Shown here: piece after piece, positions 16,193 to 22,944 of the stretch | Layout of the letters: each line of letters starts with the position of its first letter | How positions within the stretch are numbered: the first letter of the stretch is position 1 | Translations under genes and position numbers: made by a program | Notes under the pieces: generated by a model | What the model was told of the DNA's origin: nothing | Databases searched by the model: none | Seen by the model: only the letters and a program-made list of their open reading frames with translations | Assembly: GCA_964606665.1 (NCBI GenBank) | Contig: CAZSHS010000039.1 | Location: forward strand, 1-40,496 | Direction: 5' to 3' | DNA from: Aved-18 sp964606665 | GTDB taxonomy: Bacteria > Cyanobacteriota > Vampirovibrionia > Obscuribacterales > Obscuribacteraceae | Length of the DNA stretch: 40,496 bases

Positions 16193-17589
16193 TTGGCTTT
16201 TGCCTCAGATTGAGCGTCAATGAAAGATTTAGCAAGATGTTGGGGCAACCGATCTTGCTGACACATAACTTGCAGATCTTCACGTTCTCTTATAACAGAA
16301 TAAGAATTATCTTCGTGCACCAGGACTACGTTGGGGCGATATTCTATGAATTGCATCCATTGGGTATTGTTGTAAGCTCCAACCGGATTTATAACCAGAG
16401 TGTCACCATATTCAAGTGGTGGTAATTGAATGCTTGAGCGCACAACGTCTATGTTCATACAAAGCGGACCATAAAGGGCAGTATCTGCAAGTGGACCATC
16501 AGCTTGGCGTGTCATTTGCACTTGATGGTTGTACCAGTAAGCAGTAAATAAGAGATTTGTTCCTGCGTCTAAAATTGCTGCGCGTCTGCCATCTGGCAGT
16601 CGTTTGGTTCCTACTACACTTGTTAAAAGTGCCTGAGTATCGTCTACTGCAGCGCGGCCGCTTTCGAAAATGAGAGTAGGTTTTTTGCGTCCCAATTGAC
16701 TGCGATAGTTAGTTTCTTCTATTAATGTGTTGCAGATGGCATCGGCATATTCGCTCAGTGGCGGTATCACTTGCTCAGGTGGTAAATAAACAGACTGCAG
16801 CGCATTTTTTGAAGGCAGTCCGCCACCAATATCGATGGTATCAATTTCGATATCTTCTTGTGCTTCAATTTCTCGCATAAATTTGCACATAATTTTTACT
16901 TGTTGTACATAAGCTTTAGGCTCAAGAATAAATGTGCCAATATGACTGTGCAAACCTGTTAGTTTTAAATTTTTTGACGCACCTAGAAGACGCGCTGCTT
17001 GTCTTGCTTGACCTGATTCTATATTAAAGCCAAATCGACTCCAAGGTTCAGTGTACCCAGTGTCAAAGTTTAGACGCAAAGAGACATTGACCATCCTATT
17101 TAAACGTGAAGCAGTTTCATCCACCAGATTTAATTCGTCTAAATGATCAAGATGAATATGTGCACCGTCATTAATAGCACGCTCTAAAATAGCTTTTCCT
17201 TTATTGGGTCCGTTAAAAATAATCTTTTCTCCTGGCACTCCTAAAAATCGCGCCTTTTCATACTCAAAAGCTGAGACAACTTCGGCATAACAGCCTTCTT
17301 GATGAGCGATATTGCACATGGCACTAATATAATTAGTCTTGTATGACCATCCATGAATTACATCGCCGTATCGACGCTCGAATGCTTTTTTCAATTTTTG
17401 CAAGTTATTGCGAAAATGAGTTTCGGAAGTGACAAAACAAGGTGATCCGAACTCTTCTTTTAGTAAGGCAACAGGCACGCCAAAAATATGCTCGACATAA
17501 TTGTCGCGAGCTTTCATGCGTCCAAATTTGTTAATTTCGCCCAAACGATGGGGCTGAATATATGGTGGTTCCCATAAAAGTTTGGTCAT
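16189..17589 (-). CDS. Fold-type III PLP-dependent decarboxylase-like enzyme (LysA/ornithine decarboxylase superfamily)
   Basis: A 466-residue alanine-racemase-fold enzyme. The PLP lysine is K84 (WSYKTN); HSHIG is at 214-218, DIGGGLP (phosphate-binding glycine loop) is near 258, FESGRA follows, and the C-terminal LYGPLCMNID includes C377. In diaminopimelate decarboxylase the last motif is C-E-S-x-D, and in ornithine decarboxylase C-D-x-x-D. Here the acidic residue after the Cys is Met, so the distal amino group of the usual substrates is probably not recognised in the usual way. The protein may decarboxylate or racemise an unusual amino acid or peptide end. Its ATG overlaps the ATP-grasp stop by one base (TAATG), and its stop overlaps the next start (ATGA). 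It is not the housekeeping LysA, judging from context and motif. Confidence 0.88.
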   Translation of the reverse strand: MTKLLWEPPYIQPHRLGEINKFGRMKARDNYVEHIFGVPVALLKEEFGSPCFVTSETHFRNNLQKLKKAFERRYGDVIHGWSYKTNYISAMCNIAHQEGCYAEVVSAFEYEKARFLGVPGEKIIFNGPNKGKAILERAINDGAHIHLDHLDELNLVDETASRLNRMVNVSLRLNFDTGYTEPWSRFGFNIESGQARQAARLLGASKNLKLTGLHSHIGTFILEPKAYVQQVKIMCKFMREIEAQEDIEIDTIDIGGGLPSKNALQSVYLPPEQVIPPLSEYADAICNTLIEETNYRSQLGRKKPTLIFESGRAAVDDTQALLTSVVGTKRLPDGRRAAILDAGTNLLFTAYWYNHQVQMTRQADGPLADTALYGPLCMNIDVVRSSIQLPPLEYGDTLVINPVGAYNNTQWMQFIEYRPNVVLVHEDNSYSVIREREDLQVMCQQDRLPQHLAKSFIDAQSEAKAK

Positions 17590-18686
17590 TATGCCGACTC
17601 CGCATCTGTATTTTTTAACACTGGTGCTTGCCTGGTTCCGCCAAGCACCATCATCGATTCAAATTCTTGAAGTTTTACGATCAATTCTTGCGCATGACGT
17701 ATAAAAAAAGTTCCAGAAGAAGGTGGTGCCAGCTCAAGATCTTTTTCACCGCACATGGTTTTAAGTAAAGTTACTGGTAAGTTTCGACCAACAGCATGGC
17801 TTAAGTAAATCCACGATGGAAAGCGCGGGTTGATTTCAATTAGATAAATTTTGCCATCAGGCGCTTTTATAACTTCTACTTCAAGCGGTCCTTGCCAGGC
17901 TAATTTGTTCACTAATTTGGCTGCCAAACGCTCAAGTGATTTATCCACGACACTCACACCAGCCCAAGCTTTTCCTTTGTCAGTTACAGCTCGTTTGCGC
18001 ATCATCACAGAAGATAACAAATTGCCATTGCCATCACCCACACCTGCAAGATTCAATTCATCACCTTGAACTAGTTTTTGCACTATACATGGATACCCCC
18101 AGGTTCCAATCAGTTTGGAAAATGCCATATGTGCATCAAAAGCGCTATATACAATTATCGCGTCATAATAAATACCTTTTACTATGAGCGGATAACTCCA
18201 TCCTTCATCAACGCAACGATCAAAAAACGTCGGGTCTGTAACTGTTTTGGTCTCGGGCACTCGCACGCCAATTTCTTTGCACAGCGAAAACAAGTTATTT
18301 TTGGCTCTTAAGTTAAACTGATCGCGACTGGGAATAAATAGCGAAATATTGCTTTTAGAAAGTGATTTTTTAAGTCGACTAAAACTTTGCATTTCAGAAT
18401 CAAGACAAGGAATAATGGCATCGATAGGCTCGATTGACTGAATATCTTTTATACGCTGCAATAATGCATCTTCGCCAGACGAAGGATATGGCAATAAAAA
18501 ACTTTGATCGCAAAGGTCACGCGCGTACAAACCCGCATCCAGAGCGTCATAACCAAGTCCAATGATTTTGCCACTAAATTGGCCATGTTCGCGAATGCAA
18601 CGTGCCACAGCACATCCTGGTCCGGGATTTTCAGCGCGTGCATTGACACCGGTAATAGCTATTGTTGCCGTGCGCCAGTTTTTCAT
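17589..18686 (-). CDS. ATP-grasp ligase, carbamoyl-phosphate-synthase/PylC-like
   Basis: A 365-residue ATP-grasp protein. It begins with a Rossmann-like preATP-grasp segment (IAITGVNARAENPGPG, residues ~8-25), then an ATP-binding half (YPLIVKG, ~168; IVQKLVQGDE, ~205), and the metal-binding end LEVEVIK...IYLIEINPRFP (around 270-290) with the E-x-N pair. These enzymes activate a carboxylate as an acyl phosphate and join it to an amine or other nucleophile. Acting with a PqqD-like protein and a PLP enzyme, it may ligate an amino acid to a peptide or carrier; this is inference. Overlaps: four bases with the PqqD stop (ATGA) and one base with the PLP gene start. Confidence 0.88.
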   Translation of the reverse strand: MKNWRTATIAITGVNARAENPGPGCAVARCIREHGQFSGKIIGLGYDALDAGLYARDLCDQSFLLPYPSSGEDALLQRIKDIQSIEPIDAIIPCLDSEMQSFSRLKKSLSKSNISLFIPSRDQFNLRAKNNLFSLCKEIGVRVPETKTVTDPTFFDRCVDEGWSYPLIVKGIYYDAIIVYSAFDAHMAFSKLIGTWGYPCIVQKLVQGDELNLAGVGDGNGNLLSSVMMRKRAVTDKGKAWAGVSVVDKSLERLAAKLVNKLAWQGPLEVEVIKAPDGKIYLIEINPRFPSWIYLSHAVGRNLPVTLLKTMCGEKDLELAPPSSGTFFIRHAQELIVKLQEFESMMVLGGTRQAPVLKNTDAESA

Positions 18687-18955
18687 AGATAGCGCTCCAG
18701 TTGCAGAACAAATGCTTCGACACTACTTTGAGCAAGTTCAATTGGCACGCCGCACGCTTCTGACAAATTGTGTGAGACCGAATCTGTGTCTTGACCTTTT
18801 TTGAATCCATCTAAGACAAAAAGCCCTGTTTGATTAACGGTAAAACTTTGACCTGTTTGGGGGTCGAAAATAAAACCAGTTTCGCTTATGGCTAGTTGAT
18901 GCAGACGTTCGCACCGATTGCCACTTCCTAATTTGAGCTTTGATTTCTTTTTCAT
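18683..18955 (-). CDS. PqqD-family protein (RiPP-recognition-element-like)
   Basis: A 90-residue stand-alone PqqD-like protein. The diagnostic pattern is visible: ISETGFIFDPQTGQSF, then VNQTGLFVLDGF, a short helical part with VSHNLSEACGV, and a terminal helix FVLQLERYL. The PqqD fold is a small winged-helix-type domain that in peptide-modifying pathways binds a leader peptide and presents it to the modifying enzyme. Stand-alone PqqD genes also occur with kinases and ATP-grasp enzymes in systems where no precursor peptide is known. The ATG follows the TPR gene stop directly (TAAATG), and its stop overlaps the ATP-grasp start. No precursor-peptide gene is visible in the operon. Confidence 0.8.
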   Translation of the reverse strand: MKKKSKLKLGSGNRCERLHQLAISETGFIFDPQTGQSFTVNQTGLFVLDGFKKGQDTDSVSHNLSEACGVPIELAQSSVEAFVLQLERYL

Positions 18956-19756
18956 TTATTCCGCTTCCAAATTTTTAATGCGCCAACTTGCATCGAGTGG
19001 TTGGTCTGCATAACGATGAATGTAACCAGTGATTCCCAGGTGAGGCGACTTAATCGAGTCTTTGTAGCAGCGTATTGCGTCTGTGGATCTGTTCAACGAC
19101 TCGTAGGCAGTACCTGTGTAATAGTCAATTGCGTCATAGTGATTGGCTGGCAATTCCCCTGGCAGAGCAGGCTGAAATTTGACCCCGGACATTTTGCAGG
19201 CTCTAAAATCACGCAAGGCAAGATTTGGTTGGTGCAAAAGCAAATAGACACGACCGCGAGCAAGAAGGGCATCACCCGACTTAGGATCTAATATGCAAGC
19301 GCGATTTAAATCTTGTAGTGCACGCGAGTAGTCTTTCTGGTCTAAATAACATAGACCTCTTTCTTTGTAAGCAGCACCAAAATATGGGTCGCTTTGTATA
19401 AGTTTACTCAAATCGGCAATGGCACTACCGGTGCAACCAATAGTGCCAAGCAGATAACCGCGCCTGTAAAGAGACTGCTTATCTTTTGGATCGAATAAAA
19501 GTGTGCGGTCAGTAGCTTCAAGCAATCGTAATAATTGATTGCCGATTTGAGTTGTTTTTGCCGTTGATTTCCAAGACTGCAAAATTTGTTTTTCATATTT
19601 GTCTGTTTCTGCAAGCGCAAAAGCTACAGGGCAAAAAACGAACATTACAAATAAGAGAAGCAAGAAAATGATACCCCCTGCGGTACTATCCCTCGACTTC
19701 ATGTCTGGGCTCACATCTTCTGCGTGGGATTCGTCCCCAAAACAGTTCTGCATCAT
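18956..19756 (-). CDS. Membrane-anchored TPR protein, first gene of the seven-gene operon
   Basis: About 266 residues. A polar N-terminus is followed by a hydrophobic segment (GGIIFLLLLFVMFVFCPVAFA, about residues 27-47), a signal anchor or signal peptide, then at least three TPR units (LYRRGYLLGTIG, AAYKERGLCYLDQKDYSRAL, ALLARGRVYLLLHQPNLAL) and a last partial one. The TPR part would lie in the periplasm. The frame is open to an ATG at 19786, but AGAGG sits 8 bases before the ATG at 19756, and a TAATAT lies at 19785-19790, so I prefer 19756. Its stop abuts the PqqD start. TPR proteins usually hold partner proteins; here it may assemble the membrane part of the system. Confidence 0.78.
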   Translation of the reverse strand: MMQNCFGDESHAEDVSPDMKSRDSTAGGIIFLLLLFVMFVFCPVAFALAETDKYEKQILQSWKSTAKTTQIGNQLLRLLEATDRTLLFDPKDKQSLYRRGYLLGTIGCTGSAIADLSKLIQSDPYFGAAYKERGLCYLDQKDYSRALQDLNRACILDPKSGDALLARGRVYLLLHQPNLALRDFRACKMSGVKFQPALPGELPANHYDAIDYYTGTAYESLNRSTDAIRCYKDSIKSPHLGITGYIHRYADQPLDASWRIKNLEAE

Positions 19757-19784
19757 TTTCAAGCCTCTCATAGCGAATATTTGC

Positions 19785-19790
19785 ATATTA
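19785..19790 (-). promoter_or_regulatory. Candidate -10 element of the seven-gene operon
   Basis: Reads TAATAT on the minus strand, 29 bases before the preferred ATG at 19756, with the AGAGG ribosome site between. The -35 position (about 19808-19813) has no consensus hexamer and is covered by the tandem repeats, as in activator-dependent Pho-box-type promoters. Confidence 0.4.
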
Positions 19791-19799
19791 GCCAGAGGT

Positions 19800-19838
19800 T
19801 ATGGATTGGGTATGGAGAGATTGTGGAGAAATTGTGGA
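19800..19838. promoter_or_regulatory. Four tandem TRTGGA repeats at 11-base spacing, candidate OmpR/PhoB-family operator
   Basis: On the plus strand TATGGA begins at 19800 and 19811, and TGTGGA begins at 19822 and 19833, so four hexamers sit exactly 11 bases apart. OmpR/PhoB-family regulators bind such one-helical-turn direct repeats. The minus strand reads CTCTCCAT and TTCTCCA, close to the TCTCCAT core of the E. coli BaeR box as I recall it. The array lies between the divergent starts of the operon (19756) and the gene at 19845. The operon's own last gene is a BaeR-like regulator, so autoregulation is likely. Confidence 0.55.
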
Positions 19839-19844
19839 TTAGAA

Positions 19845-20312
19845 ATGAGCAGTCACGATAACTATGACATTGCATATTTCATTTCGAACGCCATTGCCTG
19901 GATTATCGCCAAGATAAAGAACAAAATGCCTGCTGACTTGCAAGTTGGTCCGGCACAATTATTAAGTGGTCAAAAAGGCGGCGCGGGAGAATGGAGCTAT
20001 CTTTTTCCCATTAGTCTAATTAATACTGGCGACAAACCTATAAGTAAGTACAGTGTTCAAATTAATGTACCTCCTTATTTGCTCAAACCAGGCAACGACG
20101 GCACTTACTCTCTTATAGTCGAGAAGCCTGGAAAAGAATTAGAGCCCGGCAAATCTGTCTTAATCGCTCAACTGGAGCTTTGCTTGTCTCAGTCAAAAAT
20201 GAATGAACACAAAGATTCTCTCAAGCGCGATTTCATTTTGTGCACTTACCAGATTGAAAGTTTTTCGCCTAGAGAAAGGCGCCTTTACCTAACTAATCAC
20301 GGACTGGTCTAA
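19845..20312 (+). CDS. Hypothetical protein, predicted beta-sandwich
   Basis: A 155-residue protein without recognised family. It starts with a helix (YFISNAIAWIIAKIKNKMP), followed by beta-rich sequence (EWSYLFPISLINTGDKPISKYSVQI, then PGKELEPGKSVLIAQL) typical of an immunoglobulin-like or CARDB-like sandwich, and ends in an LTNHGLV tail. No signal peptide. The frame is open far upstream, but that part overlaps the operon's first gene antisense, so I chose the ATG at 19845; an ATG at 19812 is also possible. It faces the seven-gene operon across the tandem-repeat operator and could be co-regulated. Confidence 0.6.
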   Translation: MSSHDNYDIAYFISNAIAWIIAKIKNKMPADLQVGPAQLLSGQKGGAGEWSYLFPISLINTGDKPISKYSVQINVPPYLLKPGNDGTYSLIVEKPGKELEPGKSVLIAQLELCLSQSKMNEHKDSLKRDFILCTYQIESFSPRERRLYLTNHGLV

Positions 20313-20320
20313 AGCTTTGC

Positions 20321-21016
20321 TTAGTAGCGCTTGCCCATCATATCTTTGACGCGGCTCTGGAATTTTACGCGACTTTCACTATGCAAAATTTTTCCTTTCT
20401 TGTTCAGATAAACAAGCCAGGGTAGGGTGCCGATTTTGTAGTGCGTTTTAAGATATGCATTTTCTGGAGCAGTTCCATTCAAGCGTCTAAACTCGATGTA
20501 ACGCCCATACTTGCGCGCCGTGCGCATGAACTCGGCCGAAAATTGAAGCGATGTTTTGTTTTTGGGGGACTCAATCAATAGTATGGTGCAACGACCATGT
20601 TTTGCTGCCGTCTCTTCCGGCGCAAGAGTCGGGGCACTCTCGGCTATGGGCGTAAGTCCGGTTTTGTCATAATGCTTGGCTTTGGATAAATGATCGAGTG
20701 CTATTTGGGCATTGGCGCGCAGTTTTGGATTTTTTTTGCCTGCATCCACTACCCACTGAAAGTGCTGTCTTGCCAGACTGTTTTGTTTCAGCTCCTGATA
20801 ACAAAGTCCCAGATAATAATGACCATTGGCATCTAGAGGATTGTCACGAACTGCTTTCTTTAAGACCGGTAGCGCTTTGTCGTAATGTTTTTGATTGAAA
20901 AAGGAAATTCCCTGCGAAAGTCTTGCTGAGTAAGCATTTGCAGATTCGATGCCACAGGGAGCCAAGAGGTAAAAGGAGGCAAGGATGGACAACACCGCTC
21001 GTTTTATTGCCACCAT
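20321..21016 (-). CDS. Exported TPR protein with a C-terminal thioredoxin-like domain lacking CxxC
   Basis: 231 residues. A signal peptide (cleavage near ANA, ~residue 28) is followed by two TPR units (GISFFNQKHYDKALPVLKKA and GHYYLGLCYQELKQNSLARQ). After a linker, residues ~140-230 resemble a thioredoxin fold: CTILLIESP (first strand), a helix, FRRLNG, then TLPWLVYLNKKGKIL, which matches the cis-proline strand of thioredoxins. The CxxC active site expected after the first strand is absent (IESPKNKT instead), so it should not act as a disulfide oxidoreductase and may bind a partner. A GGAGG lies 8 bases before the ATG. It converges with the gene ending at 20312. Confidence 0.75.
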   Translation of the reverse strand: MVAIKRAVLSILASFYLLAPCGIESANAYSARLSQGISFFNQKHYDKALPVLKKAVRDNPLDANGHYYLGLCYQELKQNSLARQHFQWVVDAGKKNPKLRANAQIALDHLSKAKHYDKTGLTPIAESAPTLAPEETAAKHGRCTILLIESPKNKTSLQFSAEFMRTARKYGRYIEFRRLNGTAPENAYLKTHYKIGTLPWLVYLNKKGKILHSESRVKFQSRVKDMMGKRY

Positions 21017-21040
21017 GTTCTTAACCTCCGAAATGTTCGA

Positions 21041-21068
21041 TTGAAGCCAAATACTCTTTAGATATATT
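21041..21068 (+). promoter_or_regulatory. Sigma-70-type promoter for the TPR gene at 21103
   Basis: TTGAAG (21041-21046), a 16-base spacer and TATATT (21063-21068) form a plausible housekeeping promoter. Transcription would start near 21075, giving a leader of about 28 bases. Confidence 0.45.
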
Positions 21069-21102
21069 CTATTCTTTCATACTTAAATTAAACAAAGAGT
21101 TC

Positions 21103-22362
21103 ATGACATCCTCGGCAAGCTCTAAAACTGGCTCAATTCTTTTCGCACTGGCACTCACTCACGCTCTTGTGGTGGCACAAGAGGTGCAGGCGCAATCAGC
21201 ATCAGCTAACGGTTCGCAATCTTCGTCTTCGCTTGATCTAATTAGTTGGTTTATCTTTTTTGGTCTTATTGGGTCGGTAATCTATTTTGTCGTTACCTAC
21301 ATGAGACCTGAAAATGTTGCTCTTAGAAAATTCAACGAATCAGTAAAGCAAAAGAATTTTACTGAGGCTTTGAATCACTGCGAAGAAGGTTTGATTAGAG
21401 ATCCAAATAGCGTCAATCTCTTAGTCAACGCTTCTGCCATGTGCATACCACTGAAAGAATTCGAAAAGACTCTTCATTATTGTGATCGCGGATTGGCGCT
21501 CACCCCCGGTAATGTAAATTTGCTTTGTAATAGATCTGCGGCCAATAACAACTTATCTCGTTTTAGAGAAGCCGAACAAGACGCTACTAAGGCAATTGCG
21601 ATAGATTCGAAATTGCAGCCTGCTTATTTAAATCGAGCCTTTGCATATTTAGTCCAGCGTAAATACAAAGAAGCTGTTGAGGACTGCAGTCAGGCTCAGT
21701 CTATGAATATGCTTGATGTAGACATCATTCATGCTGAAGCTTTAAATTCTATGAATAGATTCGATGAGGCGATGAAAATTTGTCAAAGTGCAATGAATCG
21801 CATGGAAAGTCAATCTGCCGATGCCGACTTGTCTGGACTATATGTCACTCGTGGCAATATTTATCATGGTATGCGCAAATCAAAAGAAGCCATCGCAGAT
21901 TTTGACGAAGCAATTAGAATCAATCCGCGCTGCGAGCCAGCTTACGTGAACAGATCCGGAAGCTATTTGATGCTTGGTGATATCAAAAAAGCTCAAGACG
22001 AGCTAGATAATTTAAACCGCATGAAAATTTCTGAAAGTCTGCGTGCTTATCCTATGTATACGCAAATACGTGTGTACATCAAACAAAATCAATGGGACAA
22101 GGCACGCAAAGAAGCTTCGATGGCGCTTGAAAAATATCCTGAGTCTCCCATCGTCAATGCGATGGTGGCATTTTTGAATCTTCACGATCAGAAGTTAGAG
22201 CTTGCGCTTGAACACATAAACAAAGCTATTGGTCTTGATTCTTTTTCTAGAGAAGCGCACTATATTCGTCACCAGATTTATGACGCTTTGAACGAGAAAG
22301 ACAAAGCGCAAACGGACAAGAAGATTGCTACTGATTTTGGTTATGTCCCGTATTTAAGTTGA
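21103..22362 (+). CDS. TPR-repeat membrane protein
   Basis: 419 residues. The N-terminus has a signal-like hydrophobic segment (residues ~9-25), an S/Q-rich linker, then a transmembrane helix (LISWFIFFGLIGSVIYFVV, ~46-64). The rest is a long TPR solenoid with about eight units, e.g. FTEALNHCEEGLIRDPNS, FREAEQDATKAIAIDSK, SKEAIADFDEAIRINPR and LELALEHINKAIGLDS. If the first segment is cleaved, the TPR domain faces the cytoplasm; if both segments stay, the orientation depends on their charge balance. AAAGAG precedes the ATG. TPR solenoids bind proteins, and no partner can be named from sequence. A small gene follows after 21 bases. Confidence 0.82.
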   Translation: MTSSASSKTGSILFALALTHALVVAQEVQAQSASANGSQSSSSLDLISWFIFFGLIGSVIYFVVTYMRPENVALRKFNESVKQKNFTEALNHCEEGLIRDPNSVNLLVNASAMCIPLKEFEKTLHYCDRGLALTPGNVNLLCNRSAANNNLSRFREAEQDATKAIAIDSKLQPAYLNRAFAYLVQRKYKEAVEDCSQAQSMNMLDVDIIHAEALNSMNRFDEAMKICQSAMNRMESQSADADLSGLYVTRGNIYHGMRKSKEAIADFDEAIRINPRCEPAYVNRSGSYLMLGDIKKAQDELDNLNRMKISESLRAYPMYTQIRVYIKQNQWDKARKEASMALEKYPESPIVNAMVAFLNLHDQKLELALEHINKAIGLDSFSREAHYIRHQIYDALNEKDKAQTDKKIATDFGYVPYLS

Positions 22363-22383
22363 ATCCACTTCGGAGTTCCATTT

Positions 22384-22914
22384 ATGACACCCGACAGATT
22401 TAACCAAGACTCTCTGACCGATGAGGATTGGGCAGATTTAAAACAAGCCTTTGTACCTGAAGGAGCACTTATAGAGATTGTCGTATTGGATTTAAGTGAA
22501 CACGACTGGGACGTGTTTTTCAAAACCTTGCTAAATCAATTCAAGACAATAGAAGTCAAATCAAAAGGCTCAATCATCAACGTTGAGTCGAACGAATACT
22601 CTTTCAAGAACTTCAAAAAATATTTTGATTTCCTAGAAGACGGAGACCTAACAGGTTTTTTCGTTTGCAGGGGTGAAGTGCGACTCCATTTTACAATTTT
22701 CGACCTAGATAGAGTCGAATTGACAATCGCTCCGTGGGAAATAAAAAGTAAGGAGTCAGTTCTTATTCTACTTGAGCTGATGCTCGAACTAGCGACAAAT
22801 TTGAAGCGGACCATAAAACTCAAATTGGATGGATATTCAGGTTCGCTTTTTGAATTCAATTCTGCAGGCAATTTGAAAATCTATCCAGAAAACCTGCCGG
22901 AAATAGAGCTTTGA
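22384..22914 (+). CDS. Hypothetical cytosolic protein
   Basis: A 176-residue acidic protein with no signal peptide or membrane segment and no family I recognise. It alternates helices and strands (LSEHDWDVFFKTLLNQF, then VKSKGSIINVES, VRLHFTIFDLDRVELTI and a helix ESVLILLELMLELATNL), which suggests a compact alpha/beta domain. GGAG lies about 9 bases before the ATG. It follows the TPR gene by 21 bases and is probably on the same transcript. The appearance is that of small single-domain accessory proteins, but I assign no function. Confidence 0.6.
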   Translation: MTPDRFNQDSLTDEDWADLKQAFVPEGALIEIVVLDLSEHDWDVFFKTLLNQFKTIEVKSKGSIINVESNEYSFKNFKKYFDFLEDGDLTGFFVCRGEVRLHFTIFDLDRVELTIAPWEIKSKESVLILLELMLELATNLKRTIKLKLDGYSGSLFEFNSAGNLKIYPENLPEIEL

Positions 22915-22944
22915 GTCTATTAGCTTTGATTGGATTGGTTTCAA

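Noticed and set aside
19599..19844. Upstream extension of the gene at 19845
   Set aside because: The extension overlaps the first operon gene antisense and the tandem-repeat operator, and the sequence is not protein-like.
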